A stretch of DNA of 64,000 bases, from NCBI RefSeq assembly GCF_008807375.1, contig NZ_CP043311.1:4382001-4446000 (forward strand). The letters are read 5' to 3'. This stretch comes from Pseudomonas lalkuanensis. Lineage in GTDB: Bacteria > Pseudomonadota > Gammaproteobacteria > Pseudomonadales > Pseudomonadaceae. Below the pieces are notes generated by a model, which was given only the letters and a program-made list of their open reading frames with translations, ran no database searches and was not told the origin of the DNA. Numbering within the stretch: position 1 is the first letter of the stretch; each line of letters begins with the position of its first letter. Shown here piece after piece: positions 1 through 9,111 of this stretch. Position numbers and translations under genes: made by a program.

Positions 1-410
1 CAGCCACCGGAGGCGGCCGCCACCAACCCCAGCACCACGCCGGCGGTGCAGGCCAGCAGGGTGGCCACCAGGGCCAGGCCGATGGTGTAGGGCGCGCCGT
101 ACAGCAGCCGGCTCAAGATATCGCGGCCCAGGTAATCGGTGCCCAGCGGGAACTCCCAGCTGAGTGGGCCGAAGAAGTCATCGCCGATCAGGGCGTTGGC
201 GTCGTGCGGCGCGATCAGCGGGCCGATAAAGGCCATCAGGGCCCAGAACAGTACTAGCAGCAGGCCGATGGCGCCGCCAACGGATAGCGAGAAGCAACGT
301 TTGCGGTGCTTAACGGCAGAGGCCTGGTCCTTCATCGGTCCTTCCGCAGGCAATGCGTTATCGCCATCAGGCGTTCCGTTTGGTTTCGGTGTATTGCGGT
401 TCGCTTTCAT
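1..410 (-). CDS. DppC-type ABC transporter permease (partial, C-terminus outside window)
   Basis: Inner-membrane permease of a peptide/nickel-type ABC importer. Translating the minus strand from the ATG at 408-410 gives a cytoplasmic N-terminus, one long hydrophobic segment and then the family signature GTDYLGRDILSRLLYG, followed by the start of a second membrane segment that runs off the left edge. The start overlaps the stop of the upstream DppB-type gene as ATGA, so the two are translationally coupled. An internal ATG about 27 codons later is an alternative start. The ATPase genes that normally follow (DppD/DppF type) would lie beyond the window. Solute specificity cannot be read from a permease; the family also carries opines, polyamine conjugates and nickel. 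Confidence 0.88.
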   Translation of the reverse strand, partial: MKANRNTPKPNGTPDGDNALPAEGPMKDQASAVKHRKRCFSLSVGGAIGLLLVLFWALMAFIGPLIAPHDANALIGDDFFGPLSWEFPLGTDYLGRDILSRLLYGAPYTIGLALVATLLACTAGVVLGLVAAASGG

Positions 411-1360
411 TTACGCAGCCTCGGGTTGGAAAGAATTGCACAGAGGTCAGCCAGCAGCACCAGCACCAGAAAGCCAAGGCAGAACATCATCACGCATGTC
501 TGTACCAGCGGCATATCTCGAGTAATCACACCGTTCACCATCAACGTCGCGATGCCCGGATAGTTGAAGATCGACTCAACAATCACCACACCACCCAACA
601 GATAGGAAAGACTCAACGCCACGGCGTTGGCGATCGGTCCGATGGCGTTAGGCAGTGCATGACGCAGCACCACGCGGATCGGCCGAGCCCCTTTCAGCAC
701 CGCCATCTCGACATAGGGAGCACTGAGCTGATCGATTACTGCTGCGCGGGTCATACGCGCCATTTGCGCCGTCAGCACGCAGCACAGGGTCAGCACCGGC
801 ATGGCGTAGACGCGCACCAACTCACCGAACGTGTGGACATCGACGTTGCGCGACAGTGCTGACAGCCAGCCCAGCTTCACGGCGAAGATCAACACGGCGA
901 TGGTGGCGATCAGAAATTCCGGGACGGAGACGGCGAACACCGCCAGCATGTTGCTGTAGCGGTCGAAGATCGAGCCGCGATACATTGCCGAGAGAATGCC
1001 GATGGTCAGCGCCAGCGGCACCGAGACCAGCGCGGTGATCACGGCCAGCCTCAGGGTATTGGGTAGGCGGCTGGCGATCATTGAGTCGACCTGCATGCCG
1101 TTGACCAGGGAAACACCTGGGTTGCCGGTAACCAGCCCGCCCAGCCAGTAGAGGTAACGCAGGTAGACCGGCTGATCGAGGCCGAGCTGCGCACGCAGGG
1201 CCGCCACCGCTTCGGGGGTCGCCTCCTGGCCGAGCTGCTCCTGGACCGCATCGCCGGGAAGCAAGCTGGTGAGGAAGTAGACCACCAGCGAAACAATAAG
1301 CAACGTCAGCACGCCGACAGCCAGCCGACCAATCACAAGGCGCGCAATGGTGCTGTTCAT
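407..1360 (-). CDS. DppB-type ABC transporter permease
   Basis: Inner-membrane permease (317 aa) of a peptide-type ABC importer, partner of the DppC-like gene whose start overlaps its stop. The N-terminal membrane helix (residues about 10-35), the periplasmic loop with the PGD and LGLD-P motifs, and the C-terminal ILSNPRLR ending match the DppB/OppB group and its usual length. It lies 72 bp downstream of the solute-binding protein gene, and the gap contains a stable hairpin (1382-1413) of the kind that lowers permease expression relative to binding protein. Part of a likely operon HAD protein - FAD oxidoreductase - binding protein - DppB - DppC. Confidence 0.92.
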   Translation of the reverse strand: MNSTIARLVIGRLAVGVLTLLIVSLVVYFLTSLLPGDAVQEQLGQEATPEAVAALRAQLGLDQPVYLRYLYWLGGLVTGNPGVSLVNGMQVDSMIASRLPNTLRLAVITALVSVPLALTIGILSAMYRGSIFDRYSNMLAVFAVSVPEFLIATIAVLIFAVKLGWLSALSRNVDVHTFGELVRVYAMPVLTLCCVLTAQMARMTRAAVIDQLSAPYVEMAVLKGARPIRVVLRHALPNAIGPIANAVALSLSYLLGGVVIVESIFNYPGIATLMVNGVITRDMPLVQTCVMMFCLGFLVLVLLADLCAILSNPRLRK

Positions 1361-1381
1361 AACTGAACCCTTTTCTTCTAT

Positions 1382-1413
1382 GGCTCCGCCTGCACTGCCC
1401 TGCAGACGGAGCC
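1382..1413 (-). promoter_or_regulatory. Intercistronic hairpin between binding protein and permease genes
   Basis: Inverted repeat with arms GGCTCCG and CGGAGCC, and an inner pair CTGCA/TGCAG, in the 72-bp gap. There is no T-run, so it looks like a partial terminator or mRNA-stabilising hairpin after the binding protein gene rather than a full stop. Confidence 0.55.
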
Positions 1414-1432
1414 TTGGTTATCGAACCAGCGT

Positions 1433-3082
1433 TCAGGCATCCAACCAGACGTGTTCGGCGAACATGTAGCCCATCAACCCACCGAGCGGATGGGGAGAAA
1501 GGCCTTTCAGCTTGGCGTTGTGGCCGTCGAGGCTGCTGTTGAACTGCGGGATACCGATGCCGCCGTGCTCATGCACCAGCACCTGCATGTCGGCGTACAT
1601 CTGTTTCCGCTTGGCCTCGTCGGTCTCGCCGCGGGCGGCAAGCAGTAGTTGGTCAAACTGCTCATTCTTCCAGCCCGACTCGTTCATGCTGGCGTCGGAC
1701 TGGAAGAACAGACTGAACAGCAGATCCGCGGTCGGCCGTGTACCGACGTTGCCGAAGCCCAGCGGGTGCTTCATCCAGTGGCTGGACCAGTAGCCGTCTG
1801 CCGGTACCCGTTTGATATCGAGCTTGAGCCCGATCTGCTGGCCCGACAGCTGCAGCAACTGGGCGATGTCCAGCGAACCGGTAGCGGCTTCGGAGGCCAC
1901 CAGCGGAATGGAGCGCCCGGTCATGCCAGACTTCTGCAGGTGAAACTTGGCCTTCTCCGGGTCGAACTCACGCTGCGGAAGACCAGCGAAGTAGTAGCGG
2001 TTGCTCGGGGCGATCGGTTGATCGTTGGCGATGGTGCCGTAGCCACGGTAGGCGACCCGGTTGATCTGCTTGCGATCGAGCAGGTGTTTCATGGCCAGGA
2101 CGAAGTCCGGGTTCTGCACCGGGCCCAGCTCGTCGCGCATCACCAGGTCGGTATAGCCACCGGTCTTGGTCTCCATCAAGGCGACCTTGGGGTTGTCCAG
2201 AAGGCGCGAAACCGAACGCGGGTTGACCGGATTGATCAGGTCCACGTCGCCGGCCAGCAGGGCACTGATACGAGCCGCCTCGTCCGGGATGGAGAAGAAC
2301 TCGATCTCGTCGAGGTAAGGCAGGCCCGGTTTCCAATAGCTGTCGTTGCGCTTGCCGATAGAACGCACGCCCGGCTGGAACTCGACGCATTTGAATGGCC
2401 CGGTGCCATTGGCAATGCTGAAGTCGGTAGTGCCGTCTCGCACAATGAGGAAGTGTGTAGTGCCGAGGATAGCCGGCAGGTCCGCGTTCGGACTGCCCAG
2501 GATGATCTGCACCTCATTGGGACCAACAGCCTTCACTTCACTGAACTGCTTGGCGATTGTCAGTGCCTTGGAACCGAGCTCAGGCAACTTGTGGCGGTTC
2601 AACGAATAGACCACATCCGCCGAGGTGAACGGCTTGCCATCTTGGAACACAACGTCCTTGCGCAGCTTGACGGTCCAGGAGATCGCGTCACTCGTATCGA
2701 ACGACTCTGCCAAGGCCATGCGCGGCACCAACTTCTCGTCCAGCGTGGTCAGGCCGTTGTAGAACATGTTGTGACGACAGTAATCGGTGTAATTCGCACC
2801 CTTGGCCGGGTCCAGCGTGTCGGCGGTAGAACTGGTCGCACTGGCTACCTTGATGCGGCCGCCGCGCTTGCCTTTGCCCGTGTCGGTGGAGGTAGAAGTA
2901 GATGCGAACACCTGACCGGCTGAGCCGAACAGGCTGCTGGCGCCCGCGACAGCCACCCCGGCCAGTCCCAGCATGCGTAGCGCATCACGCCGCGACATAC
3001 CGCGATTGAGTCCTTCGAAAATACGTTGGCTTTCCGAACCGCTGATCAGCTGGGATTCGGTTTTATTCTTGTTGTCAGTCAT
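1433..3082 (-). CDS. ABC transporter substrate-binding protein, family 5 (DppA-like), Tat signal
   Basis: Periplasmic solute-binding protein (549 aa) of the peptide/opine/nickel family 5 type. The N-terminus is long and carries a twin-arginine motif SRRDALRML (Arg31-Arg32), followed by a hydrophobic alanine/glycine-rich segment and a Ser/Thr-rich linker, so export through Tat is predicted. Family features follow: LDPAKG, the NGLTTLDE region, and VVFQDGKPFTSADVVYSL near residues 145-165. It heads the permease pair downstream and follows a FAD oxidoreductase gene. Tat export is unusual for this family, but in many proteobacterial catabolic loci such proteins do carry a Tat signal. The ligand is not predictable; the neighbouring genes suggest an amine or modified amino acid. 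Confidence 0.92.
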   Translation of the reverse strand: MTDNKNKTESQLISGSESQRIFEGLNRGMSRRDALRMLGLAGVAVAGASSLFGSAGQVFASTSTSTDTGKGKRGGRIKVASATSSTADTLDPAKGANYTDYCRHNMFYNGLTTLDEKLVPRMALAESFDTSDAISWTVKLRKDVVFQDGKPFTSADVVYSLNRHKLPELGSKALTIAKQFSEVKAVGPNEVQIILGSPNADLPAILGTTHFLIVRDGTTDFSIANGTGPFKCVEFQPGVRSIGKRNDSYWKPGLPYLDEIEFFSIPDEAARISALLAGDVDLINPVNPRSVSRLLDNPKVALMETKTGGYTDLVMRDELGPVQNPDFVLAMKHLLDRKQINRVAYRGYGTIANDQPIAPSNRYYFAGLPQREFDPEKAKFHLQKSGMTGRSIPLVASEAATGSLDIAQLLQLSGQQIGLKLDIKRVPADGYWSSHWMKHPLGFGNVGTRPTADLLFSLFFQSDASMNESGWKNEQFDQLLLAARGETDEAKRKQMYADMQVLVHEHGGIGIPQFNSSLDGHNAKLKGLSPHPLGGLMGYMFAEHVWLDA

Positions 3083-3209
3083 ATCGTTCTACCTGTCGAT
3101 AATGAGAAGGCTCGAATGCCCGCAGTTGAGCGGAGCCACCTGGTAACGCAAACGACGGTGAATCAACAGTCTCGCTCGTGTGGATAGCTCTCCTTGACCA
3201 CGTATGCGC

Positions 3210-4484
3210 TTAATGCAAATAGTCCTGGACCCGGTAATAGGCACCCACCAGCGGCAGGAACCACGGCTTGCCGAAATGGCCGGGAATCGCCGGCCAGCTC
3301 AGTTCACCCCAGGGATTGGCCTCGACCTTGCCGTCCATCACCTCAGCCATCACCTGGCCCATGTGCACCGACATCTGCACGCCATGGCCGCTGTAGCCCA
3401 TGGAGTGGTACACGCCACCATGCTGGCCGGCGCGTGGCAGGCGGTCAGAGGTCATATCCACCAACCCGCCCCAGCAGTAGTCGACTTTTACGTGGGCCAA
3501 TTGCGGAAACATCTGCGTCAAAGCCGCCTGTAGCACCTTGCCGCTCTTCACGTCGGAACTTCCGCCGGACATGGCGAACCGCGCCCGTCCACCGAACAGC
3601 AGACGGTTATCCGGGGTAAGACGGAAGTAGTTGCCGATGGTGCGACTGGTGACGTACGAGCGACGCTGCGGCAACATCTGCTCGATCATGGCGTCGGACA
3701 ACTTCTCGGTGGCGATGATGAAGCTGCCCACAGGCACGATCCGACGCCGGTACCAGCCCAGGCCGCCATGCTGGCTGGCGCCGGTCGCCATCAGCACCTG
3801 GCCGGCCTGAAGGCTGCCGCGGCTAGTATCGACCCGGTAGCCACCAGCGGCGGCCTTCCAGCCCTGCACGGTGGTCTGCTCGTAGACCAACGCGCCGTGC
3901 CGCGCCGCCGCCTCCGCCAGACCGATACCGAAGCGGCCGATATGCATCTGCACACCGTTGCGCTGCAGCAGACCGCCATGGAACTCGGCCGAATCGACTT
4001 CGCTGCGCACCTGATCGGCGGACAGCAACTCGACCTCGGCATCGACCTCCTGGCGGATCACCTCACAAGTCCGCGCCAGCCCCTCGTAGTGATGAGGCTT
4101 GGCGGCCAGCTTGAGCTTGCCGTTGCGGGTGAGATCACAGGCAATTCGTTCCTGCTCGACCAGCGCGACCACGCTCTGCACCGCGCTTTCGTAAGCACGG
4201 TAGTAGCGGCGCGCCCGCTCGGTTCCAAGGCTGGCGGCCAGCCCCACGTAGTCATGAGCAACCCCGGTGCTGCAATGACCGCCGTTGCGCCCGGACGCCT
4301 CGCCGATCACCCGCCCGGCTTCCAGCACTGCTACGCTGGCCCCTTTCATGGCCAGAGAACGGGCAGCCGAAAGACCGGTGAAACCTCCGCCGACAACAAC
4401 CACGTCGACCCGAGCCGGAAGCGATCCGGTCTGCGCCCCAGTGAATGCAGGCGCCGTGTCGAGCCAGTAGGAATCGCTGTGCAT
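3210..4484 (-). CDS. FAD-dependent oxidoreductase, DAO family (gamma-glutamylputrescine oxidase-like)
   Basis: A 424-aa flavoprotein of the D-amino-acid oxidase/PuuB group. The dinucleotide-binding motif VVVGGGFTGLSAARSLA lies at about residues 28-45, followed by the conserved EAGRVIGEASGRNGG stretch (FAD contact). The C-terminus has the GYSGHGVQMSVHMGQ region typical of these amine oxidases. It would oxidise a primary or secondary amine to an imine or aldehyde. It sits between a HAD-type protein (26 bp upstream including the short gap) and the ABC binding protein, so uptake and first oxidation may be coupled. Annotators often name this family gamma-glutamylputrescine oxidoreductase, but no glutamylpolyamine synthetase is present here, so the real substrate is open. 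Confidence 0.88.
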   Translation of the reverse strand: MHSDSYWLDTAPAFTGAQTGSLPARVDVVVVGGGFTGLSAARSLAMKGASVAVLEAGRVIGEASGRNGGHCSTGVAHDYVGLAASLGTERARRYYRAYESAVQSVVALVEQERIACDLTRNGKLKLAAKPHHYEGLARTCEVIRQEVDAEVELLSADQVRSEVDSAEFHGGLLQRNGVQMHIGRFGIGLAEAAARHGALVYEQTTVQGWKAAAGGYRVDTSRGSLQAGQVLMATGASQHGGLGWYRRRIVPVGSFIIATEKLSDAMIEQMLPQRRSYVTSRTIGNYFRLTPDNRLLFGGRARFAMSGGSSDVKSGKVLQAALTQMFPQLAHVKVDYCWGGLVDMTSDRLPRAGQHGGVYHSMGYSGHGVQMSVHMGQVMAEVMDGKVEANPWGELSWPAIPGHFGKPWFLPLVGAYYRVQDYLH

Positions 4485-4510
4485 CTCCAGCTCCTCGTGC
4501 GAAGTGGCGA

Positions 4511-5179
4511 TCAGAGCCCAACCAGGGCAGGCAGGCCGCCGATGTCGGAGATCTGGTGGTAGCTGTAGCAGGTATTACCCGGCTGTTCGTGGCCACGGGC
4601 GACGAAGGCCTTGTTCTTGATCTTCATGTCGTGGGCCGACATCAGGTCGTAGCGGAAGCTTGAAGACACGTGCAGTACGTCTTCCGGACCGCAACCGAGG
4701 TTGTCGAGCATGTATTCGAAGGCGGCCAGGCGAGGCTTGTAGGCCTGGGCTTGTTGGGCAGTGAAGACCTTGTGGAAAGGAACGCCCAGCTTGTCGACGT
4801 TGGACATGATCTGCTCGTCCATCGCGTTGGAGAAGATCACCAGCGGGATCTTGTCAGCGATCTTCGACAGACCGGCCGTAACATCGGCATGCGGCCCCCA
4901 CGTCGGCACGGCATCGTAGTAGAGCTGGCCTTCGCCGCGATACTCGACACCCCAGCGCTTGCACACCCGAGCAAGGGCGGTCTTCAGAATTTCATCATAA
5001 GGCCGCCAGTCGCCCATCACCTGATCCAGGCGATAAGCGGCGAAGTCCTGAACGAACTGGTCCATCTGCTCGGCCGGCACGCGATCAGCGAACAGCTCTC
5101 GGGTCAAAGGGCCCATCTGGAAGTTGGTCAGAGTGCCGTAGCAGTCGAAGGTGATGTACTTGGGTCGAAGAAAGCTCAT
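4511..5179 (-). CDS. HAD superfamily protein, haloacid dehalogenase type II (copy 1)
   Basis: A 222-aa HAD protein. Motif I is FDCYGTLTNF, with the single nucleophilic Asp of dehalogenases and Cys-Tyr where phosphatases have the second Asp. The conserved Lys is in QAYKPR and motif IV is the VSSSFRYDLMSA stretch. The ATG at 5177-5179 is chosen because the family starts at MSFLRPKYITFD; the extra 17 upstream residues look like leader. It is clearly paralogous to the HAD gene at 10171-10875. It is first in the operon with the FAD oxidoreductase and the importer. 2-Haloacid dehalogenation is only one possibility; such copies beside amine oxidases probably act on another substrate. Confidence 0.86.
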   Translation of the reverse strand: MSFLRPKYITFDCYGTLTNFQMGPLTRELFADRVPAEQMDQFVQDFAAYRLDQVMGDWRPYDEILKTALARVCKRWGVEYRGEGQLYYDAVPTWGPHADVTAGLSKIADKIPLVIFSNAMDEQIMSNVDKLGVPFHKVFTAQQAQAYKPRLAAFEYMLDNLGCGPEDVLHVSSSFRYDLMSAHDMKIKNKAFVARGHEQPGNTCYSYHQISDIGGLPALVGL

Positions 5180-5421
5180 GGCGCAGTCCTGATGTCTTGT
5201 TGAAGTTATTGCAGTCAACATCGACTCCACTGGAGAAACTCTGACGTCGCGCTGTACTGCCTGATCATTACAGCACTGTGACCCCAGCAGATGAGGTTAA
5301 AAGCGCCGCCCCCTCGATACAAAAAACCGTTTTGCAGGCTCGCCTCAGCAGACTTTGCGGATCGAACTTAAAACGTGAAAAACCACGGTCCATGCGCCTT
5401 TCACAGGTCCACACAAACGCA

Positions 5422-5444
5422 AAGGGCGCCCATCGGGCGCCCTT
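5422..5444 (-). terminator. Hairpin after aldehyde dehydrogenase gene
   Basis: Perfect inverted repeat AAGGGCGCCC-ATC-GGGCGCCCTT starting 22 bp beyond the aldehyde dehydrogenase stop. On the minus strand it is followed by TGCGTTTGTGT, a weak T-rich tail. Confidence 0.7.
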
Positions 5445-5465
5445 GTGAGTCACATCGCAGCAGAA

Positions 5466-6935
5466 TCAACCGATATCGATCAGCACACTTTTGTGCCGCA
5501 AATTGGCCTCGAAGGCCTCGCTGCCAAGGTCCTTGCCAATACCCGAACGCTTGTAGCCTCCGGTAGGTAGTACATGGTCGTCGCTGCGACCATAACGATT
5601 GACCCACACCGTGCCGACCTCGAGACCGCGGATCAGGCGCAATGCGCGATTGAGGTCGGCGGTGTGCACCCCGGCCGCCAGGCCATAGGTGGGGTGTTCG
5701 GCCAGTTGCAGCGCCTGCTGTTCGTCTTGGAAGGTCTGAATGGTCAGCACCGGGCCGAAGATTTCTTCGAGCACCGCCGGGTTGCGGCTGTCCGCCACGC
5801 CCAACAGGGTGGGCTGGTAGTAGGCGCCGCCTAGGCCGTCGATCGACCCACCACCCTCGAGAACTTCGGCGCCGGCCTGGCGTGAACGCTGGACGATCCC
5901 GTCGATGCGCTCGGCCTGCTGACGCGAGATGATCGGCGACAGACTCGTCTGCGTCGCCCAGGTATGGCCGGGGCGCAGTTCGCGGAAATAGTCCCGCAGG
6001 TACTCGACGAAGGGATCCAGAATTGAGCGCTCGATGATCAGGCGCGAACCGGAGACGCAGACCTGACCGGCGTTTCCGGTGATTCCCTTGGCAACGCTGA
6101 GGGCGGTCCTGCGCAGGTCCGGAACATCGGCGAACACCAGTTGCGGGCTCTTGCCGCCTAGCTCTAGGGTGACCGGCTTGGGTCCGAACTTGGCGCAGGT
6201 CGACATGATGCTCGCGCCGGTGGCGGTGGAGCCGGTGAAGGTCACTTTGCTGATTCGCGGATGGCGGCACAGTGCATCGCCGGTGAGCCGGCCATCGCCC
6301 TGCACCACATTGAGGATGCCCGGCGGGAGGCCGGCCTGCACTGCCAATTCGGCGTAACGCAGGATGGAGAATGGCGTGAGCTCCGACGGCTTGAGGACGA
6401 CGGCATTACCAGCCGCCAGGGCGGGTGCGACCTTCCAGTTGGCCATGCTCAGCGGGAAATTCCACGGAGCGATGGCACCGATCACCCCATAGGGTTCGGC
6501 GATCTGCATCCCGAGACGATCGCGCTGGGTGGCCGCCACCTGCCCGCCATGCTTGTCCGCCAGCTCGGCGAAGAAGCGCAGCACCTCAGCCACATAGGGA
6601 ATGTCCCAGCCCAGCACATCTTTATGCGGACGGGTCGAACCGACCGCCTCCATCGACGCCAGCGTGGCTGCATCGGCCTCGATCAGGTCTGCCCAGCGGC
6701 GCAGGACACGGCAGCGCTCGCGCGGCGGACGGGTTGCCCAGTCGCTGCGGCAAAAGGCCTGCCAGGCGTTCTCCACTGCCTCGTCAACCAATGCCACATC
6801 GGCGACCGGCAGCGGCGCGTAATAACGGCCATCGGAGGGGCGCGCCACCTCCAGCCCCGGAAGGCCGTCGCGGTATCTGCCACCAATGAAGTGGGCACTA
6901 CGGACCTTGACGATGCTAGGGTCGAAGCTGTTCAT
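5466..6935 (-). CDS. NAD(P)-dependent aldehyde dehydrogenase
   Basis: A 489-aa soluble aldehyde dehydrogenase of the betaine-aldehyde/gamma-guanidinobutyraldehyde type. The cofactor region APWNFPL (about 156-162), the general base Glu258 in LELGGKSP, the catalytic Cys293 in GNAGQVCVSGSR and the C-terminal EIFGPVL motif are all present. It would oxidise the aldehyde made by the neighbouring amine oxidase or by the phospho-lyase encoded upstream. It is transcribed alone: a hairpin follows it and 298 bp of noncoding DNA with the conserved repeat block lie before it. The precise aldehyde is unknown. Confidence 0.92.
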   Translation of the reverse strand: MNSFDPSIVKVRSAHFIGGRYRDGLPGLEVARPSDGRYYAPLPVADVALVDEAVENAWQAFCRSDWATRPPRERCRVLRRWADLIEADAATLASMEAVGSTRPHKDVLGWDIPYVAEVLRFFAELADKHGGQVAATQRDRLGMQIAEPYGVIGAIAPWNFPLSMANWKVAPALAAGNAVVLKPSELTPFSILRYAELAVQAGLPPGILNVVQGDGRLTGDALCRHPRISKVTFTGSTATGASIMSTCAKFGPKPVTLELGGKSPQLVFADVPDLRRTALSVAKGITGNAGQVCVSGSRLIIERSILDPFVEYLRDYFRELRPGHTWATQTSLSPIISRQQAERIDGIVQRSRQAGAEVLEGGGSIDGLGGAYYQPTLLGVADSRNPAVLEEIFGPVLTIQTFQDEQQALQLAEHPTYGLAAGVHTADLNRALRLIRGLEVGTVWVNRYGRSDDHVLPTGGYKRSGIGKDLGSEAFEANLRHKSVLIDIG

Positions 6936-6995
6936 AAAGGACTCCAGGATAAGGGCTTGGCACCGGCTCGGTGCGTACGTGACCAGGCCTCCATC

Positions 6996-7095
6996 CTAGG
7001 AAACATTGCCCGATATATGCTGCCGACCTTACCCCCCATTTGAGCAGTAGCTGCGGCTTGTCGAGCCGCCATTTGCGCAATATACCGAAATCCCT
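6996..7095. promoter_or_regulatory. Conserved intergenic block, copy A
   Basis: About 100 bp between the Lrp-type gene and the aldehyde dehydrogenase gene, 61-160 bp before the latter. It shares ordered motifs with two other intergenic blocks (16196-16296 and 18175-18280): CTAGGAAA, CCCGATAT, TGCTGC, a GAGCAGTAGCTG stretch and a final ATATACCGAA. Just outside it, 6959-6973 holds the inverted repeat GCACCG-GCT-CGGTGC, partly kept at copy B. The likely role is binding of a locus regulator, possibly the adjacent Lrp-type protein; this is inference from repetition and position. Confidence 0.6.
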
Positions 7096-7233
7096 CATCG
7101 CACATGGCAGCAGCTGCGTATAGCCGCCTTATCCGGCCCGCCGCGAAAGGTTAGAAGCACGACCGAACACAAACTCCATCCGCAGACTCATAGCGCTGCA
7201 AGGACGAAATTCATGCGCCAACGTGACGCTTGA

Positions 7234-7737
7234 TCAGTCCCAACTTGGCTTTCCGGTTGCGATGGTGTTCAGCGGATACCCGCGTCGATCGAGCGGCTCA
7301 CGCAGTACGATACGGCTGGCAAATTTCTCGATGCCGATCTCGTCATCCAGCAGCCGATCCATCAGTGCCTGGAACCAGGTAATGCTGGGTGCCACGATTT
7401 TCAGTAGGTAGTCGTAACCGCCGCTGACGTTGTAGCACTCGACTATCTCCTGATACTTGCCAACCCCGGCTTCGAACTTGCGGAAGTCGCGGGGTCGATG
7501 GCTGCTGATGGTCACCTCGGAAAACACCACGACGTGGCTGCCCAGCTTCTCCAGCGCAACCTCCGCACGGTAGCCGCGGATGACGGCGGTATCCTGCAGA
7601 CGTTTGGTGCGCAGCAGACACGGGCTCTCACTGAGGCCGATGGCTGCCGACAGATCGACATTGGAACAGCGCCCCTCGCGCTGAAGATGCAAAAGAATCT
7701 TGATATCGAACAGGTCGAGGGAAGCCGTAGGTCGCAT
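7234..7737 (-). CDS. Lrp/AsnC family transcriptional regulator
   Basis: A 167-aa feast/famine regulator. The N-terminal winged helix-turn-helix (LDLFDIKILLHLQREGRCSN onward, residues 6-55) is followed by the RAM/ligand-binding domain with the ECYNVSGGYDYLLKI signature. It starts 21 bp after the class III PLP enzyme gene and is the last gene of the HAD-kinase-lyase operon. Lrp-type proteins in such positions usually respond to the amino acid or amine that the operon degrades and act on the operon and its neighbours. The conserved block immediately downstream is a candidate target. Confidence 0.92.
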   Translation of the reverse strand: MRPTASLDLFDIKILLHLQREGRCSNVDLSAAIGLSESPCLLRTKRLQDTAVIRGYRAEVALEKLGSHVVVFSEVTISSHRPRDFRKFEAGVGKYQEIVECYNVSGGYDYLLKIVAPSITWFQALMDRLLDDEIGIEKFASRIVLREPLDRRGYPLNTIATGKPSWD

Positions 7738-7758
7738 GTCGATTACCTTCGAGGCCGG

Positions 7759-9111
7759 TTAGCGCGCCTTTGCAGATTGTGCTTCAGTCAGCGCTGCGTC
7801 GAGCGTCTCGATCACCATACCGGCTTGCTCTGCCGTCAGCACCAACGGTGGTCGAATCTTCAGCACATTGTGTCCCATCGCACAGGCGCTGAGCAGGACA
7901 CCTTTGTCGCGCATCAAATTGACCACCCGGGTGGTGAGCTCGCGGTCGGGGGCTCGCGTTGTGCGGTCCGCGACGAGTTCCACAGCGACGAACATGCCCG
8001 CACCTCGTACATCACCGATGGCCTCGTGCCGGTCGGCAAGCGCGGCGATACCTTCGCGCAGAATCTTCCCGACCCTGGCGGCATGCTGCACCAGGCCTTC
8101 CTTCTCGATCGTATCGAGCACGGCCAACGCTGCGGCGCAAGAGACGGTATTGCCGGCGAAAGTATTGAAGTACCTGGAGTTCTTGCCGAACTCCGCCAAC
8201 ACCTCAGCGGTGGCCAGCAGTCCCGCGATAGGTTGCCCGTTGCCCATCGGCTTGCCCAGGGTGACGATGTCGGGGATCACGCCATGACGCTGGAAGCCCC
8301 ACATGTGCTCGCCCGTCCGGCCGAATCCAGGCTGGACCTCGTCGGCGATGAAAATGCCACCGGCCCGCTTGATCGCCTCGACCGCGCCCTTCAACAGGCC
8401 CGCTGGCTCAGGCAGGATGCCATCACTGGTGAACAGCGAATCGACGATGAGTGCCGCCGGCTTGATGCCGTGACGCTGCAGATCGGCGATCGCCACCTCG
8501 ACATCGCGGGTGAAGCGTTCGCAGAGATCGGCACCCTCGGCATGGTAGAGACGCGGCGCCGGCACCAGGCGAACGTGGGCCCCGAGATCAACCGTCACGC
8601 CGAGCGAAGGCGAGAACTTCGACACCGCATCGGTGAAGCCGTGATAGGCGGTCTCAGTGACGATCACTCCGGTGCCGCCGGTGCGCACCTGGGCGATGCG
8701 ATAGGCGACGTCGTTTGCCTCGCTACCCGTGCAGGTCAGCATCAGATGCGCGAGCTCGGTCTCGGGCACCGTGGCGAGCAGGCGCTCGGCCAGTTCGAGA
8801 ATGGTATTGTGCAGATAGCGGGTGTTGGTCGCCAGCGTCTGCACCTGCCGGCAGATTGCCTCGGTCACGGCCGGGTGGCAATGCCCGAGCGAGGCCACGT
8901 TGTTGTACACGTCGAGGTAACGGCGCCCCTCCGGATCGATCAGCCACACGCCCTCGCCGCGCACGATATGCAGTGGGTGCTCGTACATCAGCCGATAGGC
9001 CGGGCCGAGCAAAGCGTCGCGCCGCTCGATCATCGCCGCGGTTGCGGGGCTTAGTTCGGCGCGTCCAGGGATATAAGCGTTGACCATGTTGAGGTCAGTG
9101 GTGCTCTTCAT
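7759..9111 (-). CDS. Class III PLP enzyme, amino-alcohol-phosphate phospho-lyase-like
   Basis: A 450-aa fold-type I PLP enzyme normally annotated as a class III aminotransferase. The Schiff-base lysine is Lys287 in TLGKPMGNGQP and the pyridine-N aspartate is Asp257 in ADEVQPGFGR. The match is closest to the AGXT2L1/AGXT2L2 subgroup (ethanolamine-phosphate and 5-phosphohydroxylysine phospho-lyases): YNNVASLGHCHP at 69-80, NTRYLHNTI at 96-104, YFNTFAGNTVSC, and NVLKIRPPL near the end all parallel the human enzymes as I remember them. Its start overlaps the end of a hydroxylysine-kinase-like gene by 17 bp, which supports a kinase-then-lyase pathway giving an aldehyde, ammonia and phosphate. A plain transaminase or a PbfA-like ammonia-lyase remains possible. 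Confidence 0.85.
   Translation of the reverse strand: MKSTTDLNMVNAYIPGRAELSPATAAMIERRDALLGPAYRLMYEHPLHIVRGEGVWLIDPEGRRYLDVYNNVASLGHCHPAVTEAICRQVQTLATNTRYLHNTILELAERLLATVPETELAHLMLTCTGSEANDVAYRIAQVRTGGTGVIVTETAYHGFTDAVSKFSPSLGVTVDLGAHVRLVPAPRLYHAEGADLCERFTRDVEVAIADLQRHGIKPAALIVDSLFTSDGILPEPAGLLKGAVEAIKRAGGIFIADEVQPGFGRTGEHMWGFQRHGVIPDIVTLGKPMGNGQPIAGLLATAEVLAEFGKNSRYFNTFAGNTVSCAAALAVLDTIEKEGLVQHAARVGKILREGIAALADRHEAIGDVRGAGMFVAVELVADRTTRAPDRELTTRVVNLMRDKGVLLSACAMGHNVLKIRPPLVLTAEQAGMVIETLDAALTEAQSAKAR

Noticed and set aside
6958..6974. Possible sigma-54 promoter at TTGGCACCGGCTCGGTGC
   Set aside because: GG at -24 is present, but the -12 position reads GT rather than GC in both copies, and the direction does not fit the adjacent genes.
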